A stretch of 19,838 nt of DNA from DASPFV01 sp035620975 (GTDB lineage: Bacteria; Acidobacteriota; Vicinamibacteria; Vicinamibacterales; 2-12-FULL-66-21): contig DASPFV010000172.1 of NCBI GenBank assembly GCA_035620975.1, forward strand, positions 1-19,838, given 5' to 3'. The position numbers and the translations under genes were made by a program. The notes beneath the pieces were generated by a model. That model was not told the DNA's origin. It ran no database searches and saw nothing but the letters and a program-made list of their open reading frames with translations. Below, in pieces: positions 13,229 to 19,838 of the stretch. Within the stretch, counting starts at the first letter, position 1. The number at the start of each line of letters is the position of its first letter.

Positions 13229-15784
13229 CTACTCCGCCCGCAGCGCCGCCAGGGGATCGATTCCGGTCGCCGTCTTCGCCGGCACGTAACCGGCGGCGGC
13301 GGCTACGGCGAGGATCAGCGCCACGGAGCCGCCAAGACTCATCGGATCGGTCGGCGCGACGCCCACGAGCAGGGCCCGGATGCCGTAAGCGACCGCGATT
13401 GACGCCGGAATCCCGATCGCCACGCCGAGCGCGGCCAGCGCCAGGCCTTCCCGCAGGATCAGCGTCCGCACGTGGCGCGGCTGTCCGCCGAGCGCCAGCC
13501 TGACGCCCAGCTCCGACCTGCGCTGCACGACGGAATAGGCCAGCAAGCCGTAGATGCCCACCGTCGCCAGCGTCAGCGCCACCGCGGCAAACACCGTCAG
13601 CACGACGAAGGTCGACCGTTGCCGCGCGGTCGAGTCCGCCACCAGGCCGGAAGCGGGGACGATCCGACCGAGCGGCTGCTGCTGGTCGATCGTTCTCAGA
13701 CGCTCGCGCATGGCCCCCGCCAGGGAGGACGGCTCGCCCGATCCGCGGACCACGAGCGTCATGTCGCGCACTGGCCGCTGGGCGGCGGGCGTGTACAGCT
13801 CGGGCACGGGTGCCGCCTGCAGAGATGCATGGCGAACGTCGCGAACGATGCCGACGATCTCCCGCATGCCGGCCGGGATGTCGAAGACCGGAGGCCGATC
13901 GGGAAAGAATCGCATCGTCTCGAAGTCGAGCGCGATCCGACGCCCGATCGCGTCCTCCCCGGGCCAGAACCGGCGAGCCATCGTTTCGTTGATGACGGCG
14001 ACGCGGGGCGACGATGCGGTATCCGCGGCGCTGAAGGCCCGGCCGCGCACCACCTGGATGCCGAGAGCGCGGAAGTACTCCGCGCTCGCGCTCCGCGGGT
14101 GAGCCTGCTGCTCGTCGGCCCGGGCGGGCGCCGGCCGCCCTTCGATGTAGAACCCGGTGCTGCTGTCGAGGCCCGCGAGCGGAAGGAACTCGACCGCCCC
14201 GGCGGCCTCGACGCCTGGAAGCCGCTGCAGTCGATCGAGCGCCTCGCGGTAATAACGCTCGATTGCCGCAGGTGCGGCGTAGCTGGCAGGGGAGAGCGTG
14301 ACCTGCATGGTGAGGACGTTCTCGGTCGAGAAGCCGGGGTCCACCTGCTGCAGCCGCGAGAAGCTGCGAACCGTCAGGCTCGCGGTGACGAGCAGGACGA
14401 GCGCCAGCGCGACCTCGCCGGTCACGAGCACCGCGCGGAGCCGTCGGTGCCGGCGTCCTGCAGTGACCCGGCCGCTCGTGCGGAGCGCATCACGATCCGC
14501 CCAGCGCGAACCTGCCATGGCCGGCGCGAGGCCGAACAGCAGGGCCGTTCCGCCGCTGATGAGAACGGTGAACAGGAGCACCACGCCGTCAACGGCGATG
14601 GCGGTCCTGGGCACGGAATACGGGACGTAGACGCTGTCAGTGCGGAACGGCAGCTGTACGATTAGATCCACCAGCCACGTGGCGAGCAGGAGGCCGGCGA
14701 GGCCGCCCGAGGCCGCGAGCACGACGCTCTCCGCGAACTGCTGTCGGGCCAGGCGCCATCGCGACGCGCCCAGCGTGGCCCGGATCGCGAGCTCGCGCAG
14801 CCGCGACGAGCCCCGCGCGAGGAGCAGGCCTGCCACGTTGGCGCAGGCCACCAGCAGCACGATTGCGACACCGGCGAGGAACACCAGGGCCGCCACACGC
14901 ACCCCCCTCGCTACCTGCTCGCGCAGCGGCACGACTGCGAACCGCCGACCGGTGTTGAAGCGCGGGTAGGCCGCGGCCAGCCGTGAGGCGATGCCGTCGG
15001 CTTCCGACCGCGCCTGCGGCAGCGTCACCCCATCGGCCAGCCGGCCAATGACGCCGAGAGACCGCATCCCCCTGGCGAACGCCCGTCCAGCCGACGGATC
15101 CGAACCGAGCGGCAGCCAGACGTCCGTGTTCTCGGGAAATGTGAGAAAGCGGAAGTCGGCCGGGAGGACCCCCACGATCGCGAAGACCCTTCCGTCGAGA
15201 CGGAGAGTCCCGCCTATCACCCCGGGCGATTGTGCAAAGCGCCGCCGCCACAGGCCGTCGCTGATGAGCACGACGGGGTCGGACCCGCGTCGCTCCTCCT
15301 CCGGCCGGAACGTCCGCCCGACGACGGGCCTGGTGCCGAACAGATCGAAGAAGTTGCTCGTCACCACGGCGAACTGCACGCGTTCCGGCTCGGGTGACTC
15401 CAGGCTCCCGGCTCCAGTCTCCTGGCTCCGGGGCTGGCGTCTGGTGTCAGTCGGTGTCCGTCCGTGTTCTTCCGTGGCCGTGAGAGCGCCGCGGCCGGAC
15501 GCCCACGCACCGATCGCCGCGAACGACCGGGCCTCCGTCCGGAGATCCTCGAAATCCGGCTGCGAGAACGGAATCTCCGGTTGCCCCTCGTGCGGTTTGC
15601 TGCCCCAGATCAGCACCAGTCGATCGCTCCCCTCGAACGGCAGGGGGTCGAGCAGGAGCCGGTTCACCACGGTGAACACCGCTGAGGTTCCGCCGATCCC
15701 GAGCGCCAGGGTGAGGACGGCCGTGCCGGTGAAGCCCGGTGACCGCCGGAGGCCCCGAAGGGCATAGCGGAAATCGTTCAGCAT
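13229..15784 (-). CDS. ADOP-type duplicated orphan ABC permease, first of the pair, with a repeat-derived insertion
   Basis: An 851-residue paralogue of the downstream permease. I start it at MLNDFRYALRGLRRSPGFTG (ATG 15784-15782), the standard ADOP N-terminus. An open frame continues upstream to 15922, but those 46 residues look like translated intergenic DNA. TM1 lies at about 18-42. The first FtsX block contains LVACANVAGLLLARGSSRLR, and the second contains SELGVRLALGGQPRH. The C-terminus is YVPAKTATGIDPLAALRAE. In the first periplasmic domain, residues ~104-130 (HGRTPTDTRRQPRSQETGAG plus flanks) are encoded by tandem repeats at 15395-15480 and interrupt the usual 'LT...PERVQ.AVV' run without breaking the frame. 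This partly explains its extra length over the 806-residue neighbour. A weak GGGCGG lies upstream of the start. Confidence 0.88.
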   Translation of the reverse strand: MLNDFRYALRGLRRSPGFTGTAVLTLALGIGGTSAVFTVVNRLLLDPLPFEGSDRLVLIWGSKPHEGQPEIPFSQPDFEDLRTEARSFAAIGAWASGRGALTATEEHGRTPTDTRRQPRSQETGAGSLESPEPERVQFAVVTSNFFDLFGTRPVVGRTFRPEEERRGSDPVVLISDGLWRRRFAQSPGVIGGTLRLDGRVFAIVGVLPADFRFLTFPENTDVWLPLGSDPSAGRAFARGMRSLGVIGRLADGVTLPQARSEADGIASRLAAAYPRFNTGRRFAVVPLREQVARGVRVAALVFLAGVAIVLLVACANVAGLLLARGSSRLRELAIRATLGASRWRLARQQFAESVVLAASGGLAGLLLATWLVDLIVQLPFRTDSVYVPYSVPRTAIAVDGVVLLFTVLISGGTALLFGLAPAMAGSRWADRDALRTSGRVTAGRRHRRLRAVLVTGEVALALVLLVTASLTVRSFSRLQQVDPGFSTENVLTMQVTLSPASYAAPAAIERYYREALDRLQRLPGVEAAGAVEFLPLAGLDSSTGFYIEGRPAPARADEQQAHPRSASAEYFRALGIQVVRGRAFSAADTASSPRVAVINETMARRFWPGEDAIGRRIALDFETMRFFPDRPPVFDIPAGMREIVGIVRDVRHASLQAAPVPELYTPAAQRPVRDMTLVVRGSGEPSSLAGAMRERLRTIDQQQPLGRIVPASGLVADSTARQRSTFVVLTVFAAVALTLATVGIYGLLAYSVVQRRSELGVRLALGGQPRHVRTLILREGLALAALGVAIGIPASIAVAYGIRALLVGVAPTDPMSLGGSVALILAVAAAAGYVPAKTATGIDPLAALRAE
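15395..15429 (-). repeat. Heptameric tandem repeat (GGAGCCN x5) inside the ADOP coding region
   Basis: Read on the minus strand, five 7-bp units of the form GGAGCCN (two with substitutions) fill 35 bp. Unit length and copy number match the GAACCNN array at 1920-1954, and both fit a GARCCNN consensus. It is translated as part of the permease (about SQETGAGSLES). Confidence 0.65.
15441..15480 (-). repeat. Decameric tandem repeat (AGRACACGGA-like, about 4 copies) inside the ADOP coding region
   Basis: On the minus strand four 10-bp units related to AGAACACGGA run in series, the last one degenerate (CTGACACCAG). Bases 15451-15479 match 17753-17781 in inverted orientation at 27 of 29 positions. 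The segment is translated as about ATEEHGRTPTDTR. Confidence 0.7.
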
Positions 15785-15926
15785 GGCCGCCCGGTGAAGC
15801 GAAGGGCCTGCCAGCCGGGGCCGGGCCGAACTGCGGAAAAGCCTGAAGTTTTCAAGCAAACCGGACAGCCCGCGCCGGCCAGGGTGTCCGCAATTGGGAA
15901 ACCGCGCCGGGCCGGTGTTCACGGCT

Positions 15927-15942
15927 GGACAGGACCCTGTCC
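15927..15942. promoter_or_regulatory. Perfect palindrome in the divergent intergenic region, candidate operator
   Basis: GGACAGG-AC-CCTGTCC is a perfect 7-bp inverted repeat with a 2-nt spacer. It sits 40 bp before the DUF72 gene and 143 bp before the ADOP pair, in a 197-bp divergent gap. I recognise no sigma-70 promoter in the gap, so function is speculative; a short hairpin is the alternative. Confidence 0.35.
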
Positions 15943-15981
15943 CGACCTCGGTGCGAAGGGAGGCCGATCTACACTGACTCG

Positions 15982-16704
15982 ATGCCGAACGCCGACCGCG
16001 TCTTCGTCGGAACCTCCGGGTACAACTACCCGGAATGGCGCGGGACCTTCTATCCCGAGAAGCTCAGCACCTCCGGGATGCTGGCCTATTACGCAGACCG
16101 GTTTCCCACCGTCGAGATCAACTACACGTTCTACCGCATCCCCAACGAGAGGCTGCTGGCCGGCTGGGCCGCCCAGACTCCGGAGCACTTCACGTTCACG
16201 CTGAAGGCGCCACGCCGGATCACCCACGACTCCAAGCTGCAGCGCTGCGAGGACCTCGCCCGGACGTTCTGCCGGACGGCCGCGACGCTCGGGCCGAGGC
16301 TGGCCATCCTCCTGTTCCAGCTGCCACCGACCTTCCGCAAGGACACCGGAGTCCTGCGGTCGTTCGTGGAGCTGCTTCCGGAGGGCACGCGCGCCGCGTT
16401 CGAGTTCCGCCACGCGTCCTGGTTCGACGACGAGGTGTTCGGGATCCTCGGCGGGCGGAACGTGGCGCTCTGCATCGCCGACAGCGAGAAGATGAGCACG
16501 CCGGTCGAGGTCACCGCGGATTACGCGTATTTCCGGCTGCGTGACGAGGGATATCAGGAAGCGGATCTGGGGCGCTGGGCATCGACCATCCGCACCCTGC
16601 CACGCGCCGCATCGGCGTTCGTGTATTTCAAGCACGAGGAGCAGGGGCTCGGGCCGGCGTTCGCGCAGCGCCTGATCGACGCCCTGCCGGAGGCGACGCG
16701 TTAG
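15982..16704 (+). CDS. DUF72 domain (YecE-like) protein
   Basis: A 240-residue single-domain protein of the DUF72/YecE family, predicted TIM-barrel-like and of unknown biochemical function. Family landmarks are GTSGYNYPEWRGTFYP (10-25), EINYTFYRIP (45-54), FTLKAPRRITH (72-82), FQLPPTF (112-118), EFRHASWF (141-148), YFRLR (183-187) and YFKHE (215-219). Length is usual for the family. There is no signal peptide or membrane segment, so it is cytosolic. The ATG at 15982 is the first in frame; AAGGGAGG (15956-15963) is 18 nt upstream, too far for an ordinary ribosome binding site. It is divergent from the ADOP pair and convergent with the hydrolase gene 30 bp downstream, so it is probably monocistronic. 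Confidence 0.92.
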   Translation: MPNADRVFVGTSGYNYPEWRGTFYPEKLSTSGMLAYYADRFPTVEINYTFYRIPNERLLAGWAAQTPEHFTFTLKAPRRITHDSKLQRCEDLARTFCRTAATLGPRLAILLFQLPPTFRKDTGVLRSFVELLPEGTRAAFEFRHASWFDDEVFGILGGRNVALCIADSEKMSTPVEVTADYAYFRLRDEGYQEADLGRWASTIRTLPRAASAFVYFKHEEQGLGPAFAQRLIDALPEATR

Positions 16705-16734
16705 TCCGAGCTCGCTCGCGCACGGGTCAGCCGG

Positions 16735-17715
16735 TCATACGACACGGGTCATGTCACGCGCGTAAGCGACTACCTGCTGCTCGGCCCAGTAACCGTCGTC
16801 GCCGTTCAGGCCGTCGGTGATGAAGGCGCAGTGCCCGCCGTGCCTGGTGAGGGTGACATTCAGGTGCGGATTGCCGGTCACGCGCGGATCGCGAAAGGGT
16901 CCGGACGGGACGAACGGATCGTCTTCGGCGCTGACGATCAGCGTCGGGACGGCGACTCGATCGATGACCCGCACCGCGCTGGCGCGGTAGTAGTAGTCTG
17001 CCGCATCCCGAAACCCGAAGTGCGGCGCCGTGTAGGCTTCGTCGAACTCCCGTACTGATCGAATCGTGCCGAGCGGCTCCAGAGAGAACCGACCTGGATA
17101 GCACCGGGCCTTCCGGCGCATCCTGGCCTTCAGGCCCCGGACGAAGTTCCACTGATACACGAAGTTCTGCCGGCGCTCGAGGGCATCGACGCAAAGCGCC
17201 AGGTCCATGACGGGCGAGACCGCACAGACGGCGCGAAGCTGCGGCGGCGGAGCCTGGCCGTAATCTCCCGCCAGCTTCAACGCGAGGTTGCCTCCGAGCG
17301 AGTAGCCCACCACGACCACCTGCCGGAGGCCCTCGGCCGTCAGCTCGCGGATCACGAGCGCGGCGTCTTCCGTCAGCCCCGAGTGGTAGAGCCCCGGTCC
17401 GAGGTGCTCGGTTCCGCCGCAGTTCCGCTGGTTGAGGAGGACAACGTTGAGGCCAGCCTTCCAGGCCTTGTCGGCGAGCCCCCGCATGTAGTGTGCGCTG
17501 CTCGATCCTTCGAGCCCGTGGAGCGCGAGCAGCACCGGAGCGGAGGATGGTTCCGGTTGCCAATGACAGTGCGCGAGGACGCGGGTGTCGGGGGCTACGG
17601 TGAAGAGCCGGGCGGCCGGCGGGGACAGCCGGGCGAACCGGCGCGGGCGTCCCCAGGCGTACACGGTCATCAGGTGACCGTTGCGAAGGCCTCGTCTGGG
17701 AGAGTAACTGCTCAT
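16735..17715 (-). CDS. YheT-family alpha/beta-hydrolase
   Basis: A 326-residue alpha/beta-hydrolase of the YheT/ABHD group. The N-terminus has the family motif LRNGHLMTVYAW (10-21). The oxyanion-side HGLEGSS is at 66-72. The nucleophile elbow GYSLGGN is at 137-143 (Ser139). The acid is in SAEDDPFVP (262-270; Asp265 or Asp266) and the catalytic His is in RHGGHCAF (291-298, His295). The triad is complete, so an active esterase- or lipase-like enzyme is expected; the natural substrate of this family is poorly defined. There is no signal peptide. No clear ribosome binding site precedes the ATG at 17715. It lies 66 bp downstream of the polytopic membrane protein on the same strand, with a decamer repeat in between, and may be the last gene of that transcript. 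Confidence 0.9.
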   Translation of the reverse strand: MSSYSPRRGLRNGHLMTVYAWGRPRRFARLSPPAARLFTVAPDTRVLAHCHWQPEPSSAPVLLALHGLEGSSSAHYMRGLADKAWKAGLNVVLLNQRNCGGTEHLGPGLYHSGLTEDAALVIRELTAEGLRQVVVVGYSLGGNLALKLAGDYGQAPPPQLRAVCAVSPVMDLALCVDALERRQNFVYQWNFVRGLKARMRRKARCYPGRFSLEPLGTIRSVREFDEAYTAPHFGFRDAADYYYRASAVRVIDRVAVPTLIVSAEDDPFVPSGPFRDPRVTGNPHLNVTLTRHGGHCAFITDGLNGDDGYWAEQQVVAYARDMTRVV

Positions 17716-17751
17716 CCGGCAGGATCGAATCGTCGAGTCAACAGTCTACCA

Positions 17752-17781
17752 GGGCCACGGAAGAACACGGAAGGACACGGA
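17752..17781 (+). repeat. Decameric tandem repeat, three units ending CACGGA
   Basis: Three consecutive 10-bp units (GGGCCACGGA, AGAACACGGA, AGGACACGGA) end exactly one base before the TGA of the membrane-protein gene (17784-17782, minus strand). The array thus lies in its 3' untranslated region, in the 66-bp gap before the hydrolase gene. Bases 17753-17781 match 15451-15479 in inverted orientation at 27 of 29 positions. Confidence 0.8.
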
Positions 17782-19305
17782 TCAGCGGAGCCGGTACACG
17801 CGAAGCGGCCCCGACCTGAATGCGACCGGGAGATCGAGCGCGTTCTCCGTGACGAGGTAGTCGAGATCGTAGCGACGGCCGAGATCGGCGGCCTGCGCCG
17901 CGGTCAGCGACTCGAACCGACCCAGCGCAGCAAGGCGATCCCGGGTACGCATCGCGATCTCACGGTCGTACATGCCGATCGCGGTGTCCTTGATCTCCTC
18001 GACGAAGACGTCGCGCTCCCCCGCGACGCGGACGCTCGTGCCGTAGCGGGCCGCGTGCACCGGGTCGGCGAGCCAGCCCGTGTCGCGGCCGGTGGCACGG
18101 GCCCAGGCCATCACGCGGCCCCAATCGGTGGGGGGGATGTCGATTGCAGCCATGGGGCGATCCGGGAACAGGAACGCCGCCACGTAAACGGCGCGGCCGA
18201 TCGAGAACGCCGTGATGCACGCCGTCGCGATCACCTGCCGCCCGAGGCGTGGAGTCGCGCCCTCGACGAGCGCCCAGACGGCGTAAGCCGTGGCCAGGAA
18301 GTCCAGCATCCAGAAGATTCGCGCCGGTTGCATCTGCACGAAGAGGGCGACCGGAGCGCGGTGCAGGACGAGCGCCGCGGCGAAGACGGCCAGCAGCGAC
18401 AGGCAGCCGGCTACCAGCGCGTTCTCCCGCTCGCGCAGAAGTCCCGCACGGCGCCGGTACTGCCAGATCCCCACGATGACCGGGACGTACCCGAGGTTGA
18501 TGAGCCAGACCGAGACGGGCCACCCGAGCGGGAAGAGGTAGTCCTTCGTCGTGAGCGTGGCGAGCCACTCGGCGTCCATGACGGCCAGCCGTCCGCCGAG
18601 AGGGCCTGCCGTGACCAACCAGAGGCCCGCCAGCAGCGCGGCGCCCGCAAGCACGGCGATTGTCAGGCGCGTACGGGGAATGGCGACACCCGCTGCCACC
18701 ACAAGCCAGATCAGCAGCCAGAGCGCGGTCGTAGGGTGGAGCAGCGCCGCCGGCAGCAGCGGCACCAGCGCGGCCGCGTAGCGCCCGCGCAGAAACAACG
18801 CAATCGCGACCGCACCCAGCGCGAAGGCGAGCTGGCGCGGATGAAAGTAGGCTTCGAGCGTGTTCGTGCCCGTCTTCGCAATCGCGTGCCGGAGTGTGAG
18901 CGCGGCCACGAAGGCGACGGCCGTCCAGCGGCTGGCGAACAGGGTGGTGGCGATCAGCCAGGCGGTCGCGGCCAGCAGGACGAGCGTCACTATGTACAGC
19001 GCGGCGCAGAGGGCCGTCAGCGGCAGGCCGGTCTCGGCGAGCGGTGCGAGCGTCTCGTCGACGAAGGTCAGGCGCGCCTGGGACTCGATGAGCCCCGAAT
19101 CGCGCGGGTAGAGGGCCGGATCGAGGCGTTCCAGAACCGCAGGGACGTAGAAGGCCTGGTCGGAGGCGCCGAAGCGGTAGCCACCCGAGTTGAGCGTGGC
19201 CAGCACGACGAACGGCAGCAGGAGAGCGAGAAGGAGCCGGAGGTCGCGAGTCACAAGGTCAGGGCCCCGTTCCGGGGCCTTACTGTTCGTCCGCGGTCGG
19301 CCCAT
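17782..19305 (-). CDS. Polytopic membrane protein, GT-C-like with a DUF6798-like C-terminus
   Basis: A 507-residue integral membrane protein with about 10-11 hydrophobic segments (about 21-39, 97-120, 127-140, 158-172, 176-189, 192-208, 214-232, 263-282, 298-314, 330-348 and 358-380). A ~125-residue soluble tail follows. The loop after TM1 has GASDQAFYVPAVLERLDPAL (46-65), and the tail has DWGRVMAWAR...WLADP...YGTSVRVAGERDVFVEEIKD. This resembles DUF6798 and GT-C-fold membrane proteins as I remember them. I cannot identify a donor-binding catalytic motif with certainty, so the function is unknown; a lipid-linked sugar transferase or cell-envelope protein is possible. ATG 19305 overlaps the DinB gene by 26 bp; GTG 19254 (VTRDLRLLL) is an alternative start just before TM1. 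Confidence 0.75.
   Translation of the reverse strand: MGRPRTNSKAPERGPDLVTRDLRLLLALLLPFVVLATLNSGGYRFGASDQAFYVPAVLERLDPALYPRDSGLIESQARLTFVDETLAPLAETGLPLTALCAALYIVTLVLLAATAWLIATTLFASRWTAVAFVAALTLRHAIAKTGTNTLEAYFHPRQLAFALGAVAIALFLRGRYAAALVPLLPAALLHPTTALWLLIWLVVAAGVAIPRTRLTIAVLAGAALLAGLWLVTAGPLGGRLAVMDAEWLATLTTKDYLFPLGWPVSVWLINLGYVPVIVGIWQYRRRAGLLRERENALVAGCLSLLAVFAAALVLHRAPVALFVQMQPARIFWMLDFLATAYAVWALVEGATPRLGRQVIATACITAFSIGRAVYVAAFLFPDRPMAAIDIPPTDWGRVMAWARATGRDTGWLADPVHAARYGTSVRVAGERDVFVEEIKDTAIGMYDREIAMRTRDRLAALGRFESLTAAQAADLGRRYDLDYLVTENALDLPVAFRSGPLRVYRLR
19263..19279 (-). promoter_or_regulatory. GC hairpin directly after the DinB stop, in the overlap region
   Basis: GGCCCCG-(3 nt)-CGGGGCC is a perfect 7-bp stem with a 3-nt loop. 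On the minus strand it begins immediately after the TAA of the DinB gene (19282-19280). It lies inside the coding region of the membrane protein if that starts at 19305, or 8 nt before the alternative GTG start at 19254. It could modulate coupling or act as an attenuator. There is no T-tract. Confidence 0.4.
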
Positions 19306-19780
19306 AGATGGGCGGCACCGGTACGTCCTTCAGCCGGAGGTACACGCTCAGCTGGCCGCGGTGGTGAATCATGTGGTTCATCACGAAGCTGCGTATCGCG
19401 CTGATCCGCGGCATCGTGAAGAAGACCTGGTCGCCACTCCTCAACGTCCACGGAACGAGCAGCTCGGGATCGAGGCTCTTGGCGAGCAGCGCGCGGGCCG
19501 CCGCGACCTGCGCGTCGTAGTCGCGCAGCAGCGCCGCCCGGGACGTCGGTGGCTTCGGGCGCGCCGCGTCCCCCATCGCCGCCAGATCCACCGACGTGTC
19601 GCGAAGCGTGGCGCTGCACCACATGGGGATGCTGGCCAGGTGTCCGGCAAGCTGCCCGAGCGTCATCGACCTCTCGTGCGGCTTCCAGCCGAACTCCGCC
19701 TCCGGGACCCTGTCGAGCAGCCGGCGGGTCGTCCCCATCTCGTGGTCGAACTCCGGAATGAGCGCGTCAGCCAACGCCAT
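19280..19780 (-). CDS. DinB-family (DinB/YfiT fold) putative metal-dependent protein
   Basis: A 166-residue four-helix-bundle protein of the DinB superfamily. The three metal-ligand histidines fit the family pattern: GHLAS (His47), then NHMIHHRGQLSVYLR with His136 and His140. The N-terminal helix with FDHEMGTTRRLLDRVPEAEFGWKPHERSMTLGQ-type sequence and the C-terminal 'PPIYGP' end are also typical of DinB proteins. Members of this fold include thiol-dependent transferases and stress-induced proteins of unknown function; the substrate cannot be inferred. The start is supported by GGAAGGA (19787-19793), 6 nt upstream of ATG 19780. It overlaps the start of the downstream membrane-protein gene by 26 bp, suggesting co-transcription. 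Its promoter is probably outside the window. Confidence 0.9.
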   Translation of the reverse strand: MALADALIPEFDHEMGTTRRLLDRVPEAEFGWKPHERSMTLGQLAGHLASIPMWCSATLRDTSVDLAAMGDAARPKPPTSRAALLRDYDAQVAAARALLAKSLDPELLVPWTLRSGDQVFFTMPRISAIRSFVMNHMIHHRGQLSVYLRLKDVPVPPIYGPTADEQ

Positions 19781-19786
19781 AGGTCG

Positions 19787-19793
19787 TCCTTCC
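19787..19793 (-). promoter_or_regulatory. Ribosome binding site of the DinB-family gene
   Basis: On the minus strand GGAAGGA lies 6 nt before ATG 19780. It is the clearest Shine-Dalgarno sequence in the minus-strand group and supports the start chosen. Confidence 0.65.
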
Positions 19794-19798
19794 AGAAG

Positions 19799-19819
19799 CC
19801 TGGGGTCAGGTCTTGCAAT
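19799..19819 (-). repeat. Possible dispersed repeat near the right edge
   Basis: On the minus strand the stretch contains TTGCAAGACCTGACCCC. I associate this phrase with a short sequence that recurs between genes in many environmental bacterial genomes. There is no second copy in this window, so the call rests on memory rather than on the sequence. Confidence 0.2.
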
Positions 19820-19838
19820 GACGTACGAACGGCGCCTT

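Noticed and set aside
10734..15784. MacAB-type drug efflux system
   Set aside because: The permeases resemble MacB membrane domains but lack the N-terminal ATPase, and no MacA adaptor or ATPase gene is adjacent. The duplicated-half ADOP architecture fits better.
15798..15813. Sigma-54-like promoter on the minus strand upstream of the ADOP pair (TGGCAGG, then TCGCT; 10 of 12 consensus positions)
   Set aside because: The implied transcription start would be only about 4 nt before the start codon, leaving no room for a leader, and no sigma-54 activator is nearby. A chance match is likely.
15785..15922. N-terminal extension of the upstream ADOP permease by 46 residues
   Set aside because: The extra residues precede the standard ADOP start MLNDFRYAL and look like translated intergenic sequence.
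15970..15975. TACACT as a -10 box giving a leaderless DUF72 message
   Set aside because: No acceptable -35 element lies 16-18 bp upstream.
1..19838. CRISPR arrays, tRNA/rRNA genes, integrases or transposases, prophage genes
   Set aside because: None was seen on reading through the window. The tandem repeats are short, contiguous and without spacers, so they are not CRISPR.

Overview
The window is GC-rich, densely packed bacterial chromosome with no tRNA, rRNA, CRISPR array, transposase or phage gene that I can see. The best guess is an Acidobacteriota genome, plausibly class Vicinamibacteria. The main reason is the adjacent pair of ~800-residue duplicated orphan ABC permeases (ADOP type), a family that is expanded in that phylum, together with a ~1,000-residue secreted Asp-box/BNR propeller protein. 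This placement rests on gene content only; no marker gene is present.

Left part (1-7410, + strand). After the tail of a LytTR-type DNA-binding protein comes a complete efflux operon: a TetR-family regulator, a HlyD-type periplasmic adaptor, an ABC ATPase, a TolC-family outer-membrane protein, a second ABC ATPase and two ABC-2 permeases. The layout is that of the E. coli cecR-ybhGFSR locus. Here the two ATPase domains (one fused protein, YbhF, in E. coli) are separate genes, and the outer-membrane channel gene sits between them. A good sigma-70 promoter (TTGACA, 17 bp, TTAAAT) and one clear plus one degenerate palindromic operator lie directly in front of the regulator, so autorepression of the whole operon is likely. 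Genes are tightly packed and several overlap by 1-4 nt.

Middle part (7436-15784, - strand). Two ADOP permeases follow each other and are followed by a large secreted propeller protein with 11 Asp-boxes. No partner ATPase is present. The efflux operon and the propeller gene converge at a 25-bp gap holding a perfect GC hairpin.

Right part. A DUF72 (YecE-like) protein (+) diverges from the ADOP pair and converges on a minus-strand group: a DinB-fold metal-binding protein, a polytopic membrane protein resembling GT-C/DUF6798 proteins, and a YheT-type alpha/beta hydrolase.

The most unusual feature is a set of short tandem repeats of two kinds, a heptamer (GARCCNN) and a decamer (AGRACACGGA). The heptamer alone fills the gap between the adaptor and the first ATPase. 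The decamer alone abuts the stop codon of the membrane protein. Both occur together inside the coding region of the upstream ADOP permease, where they appear to add about 27 residues in frame. No wholly new defence or metabolic system is evident.
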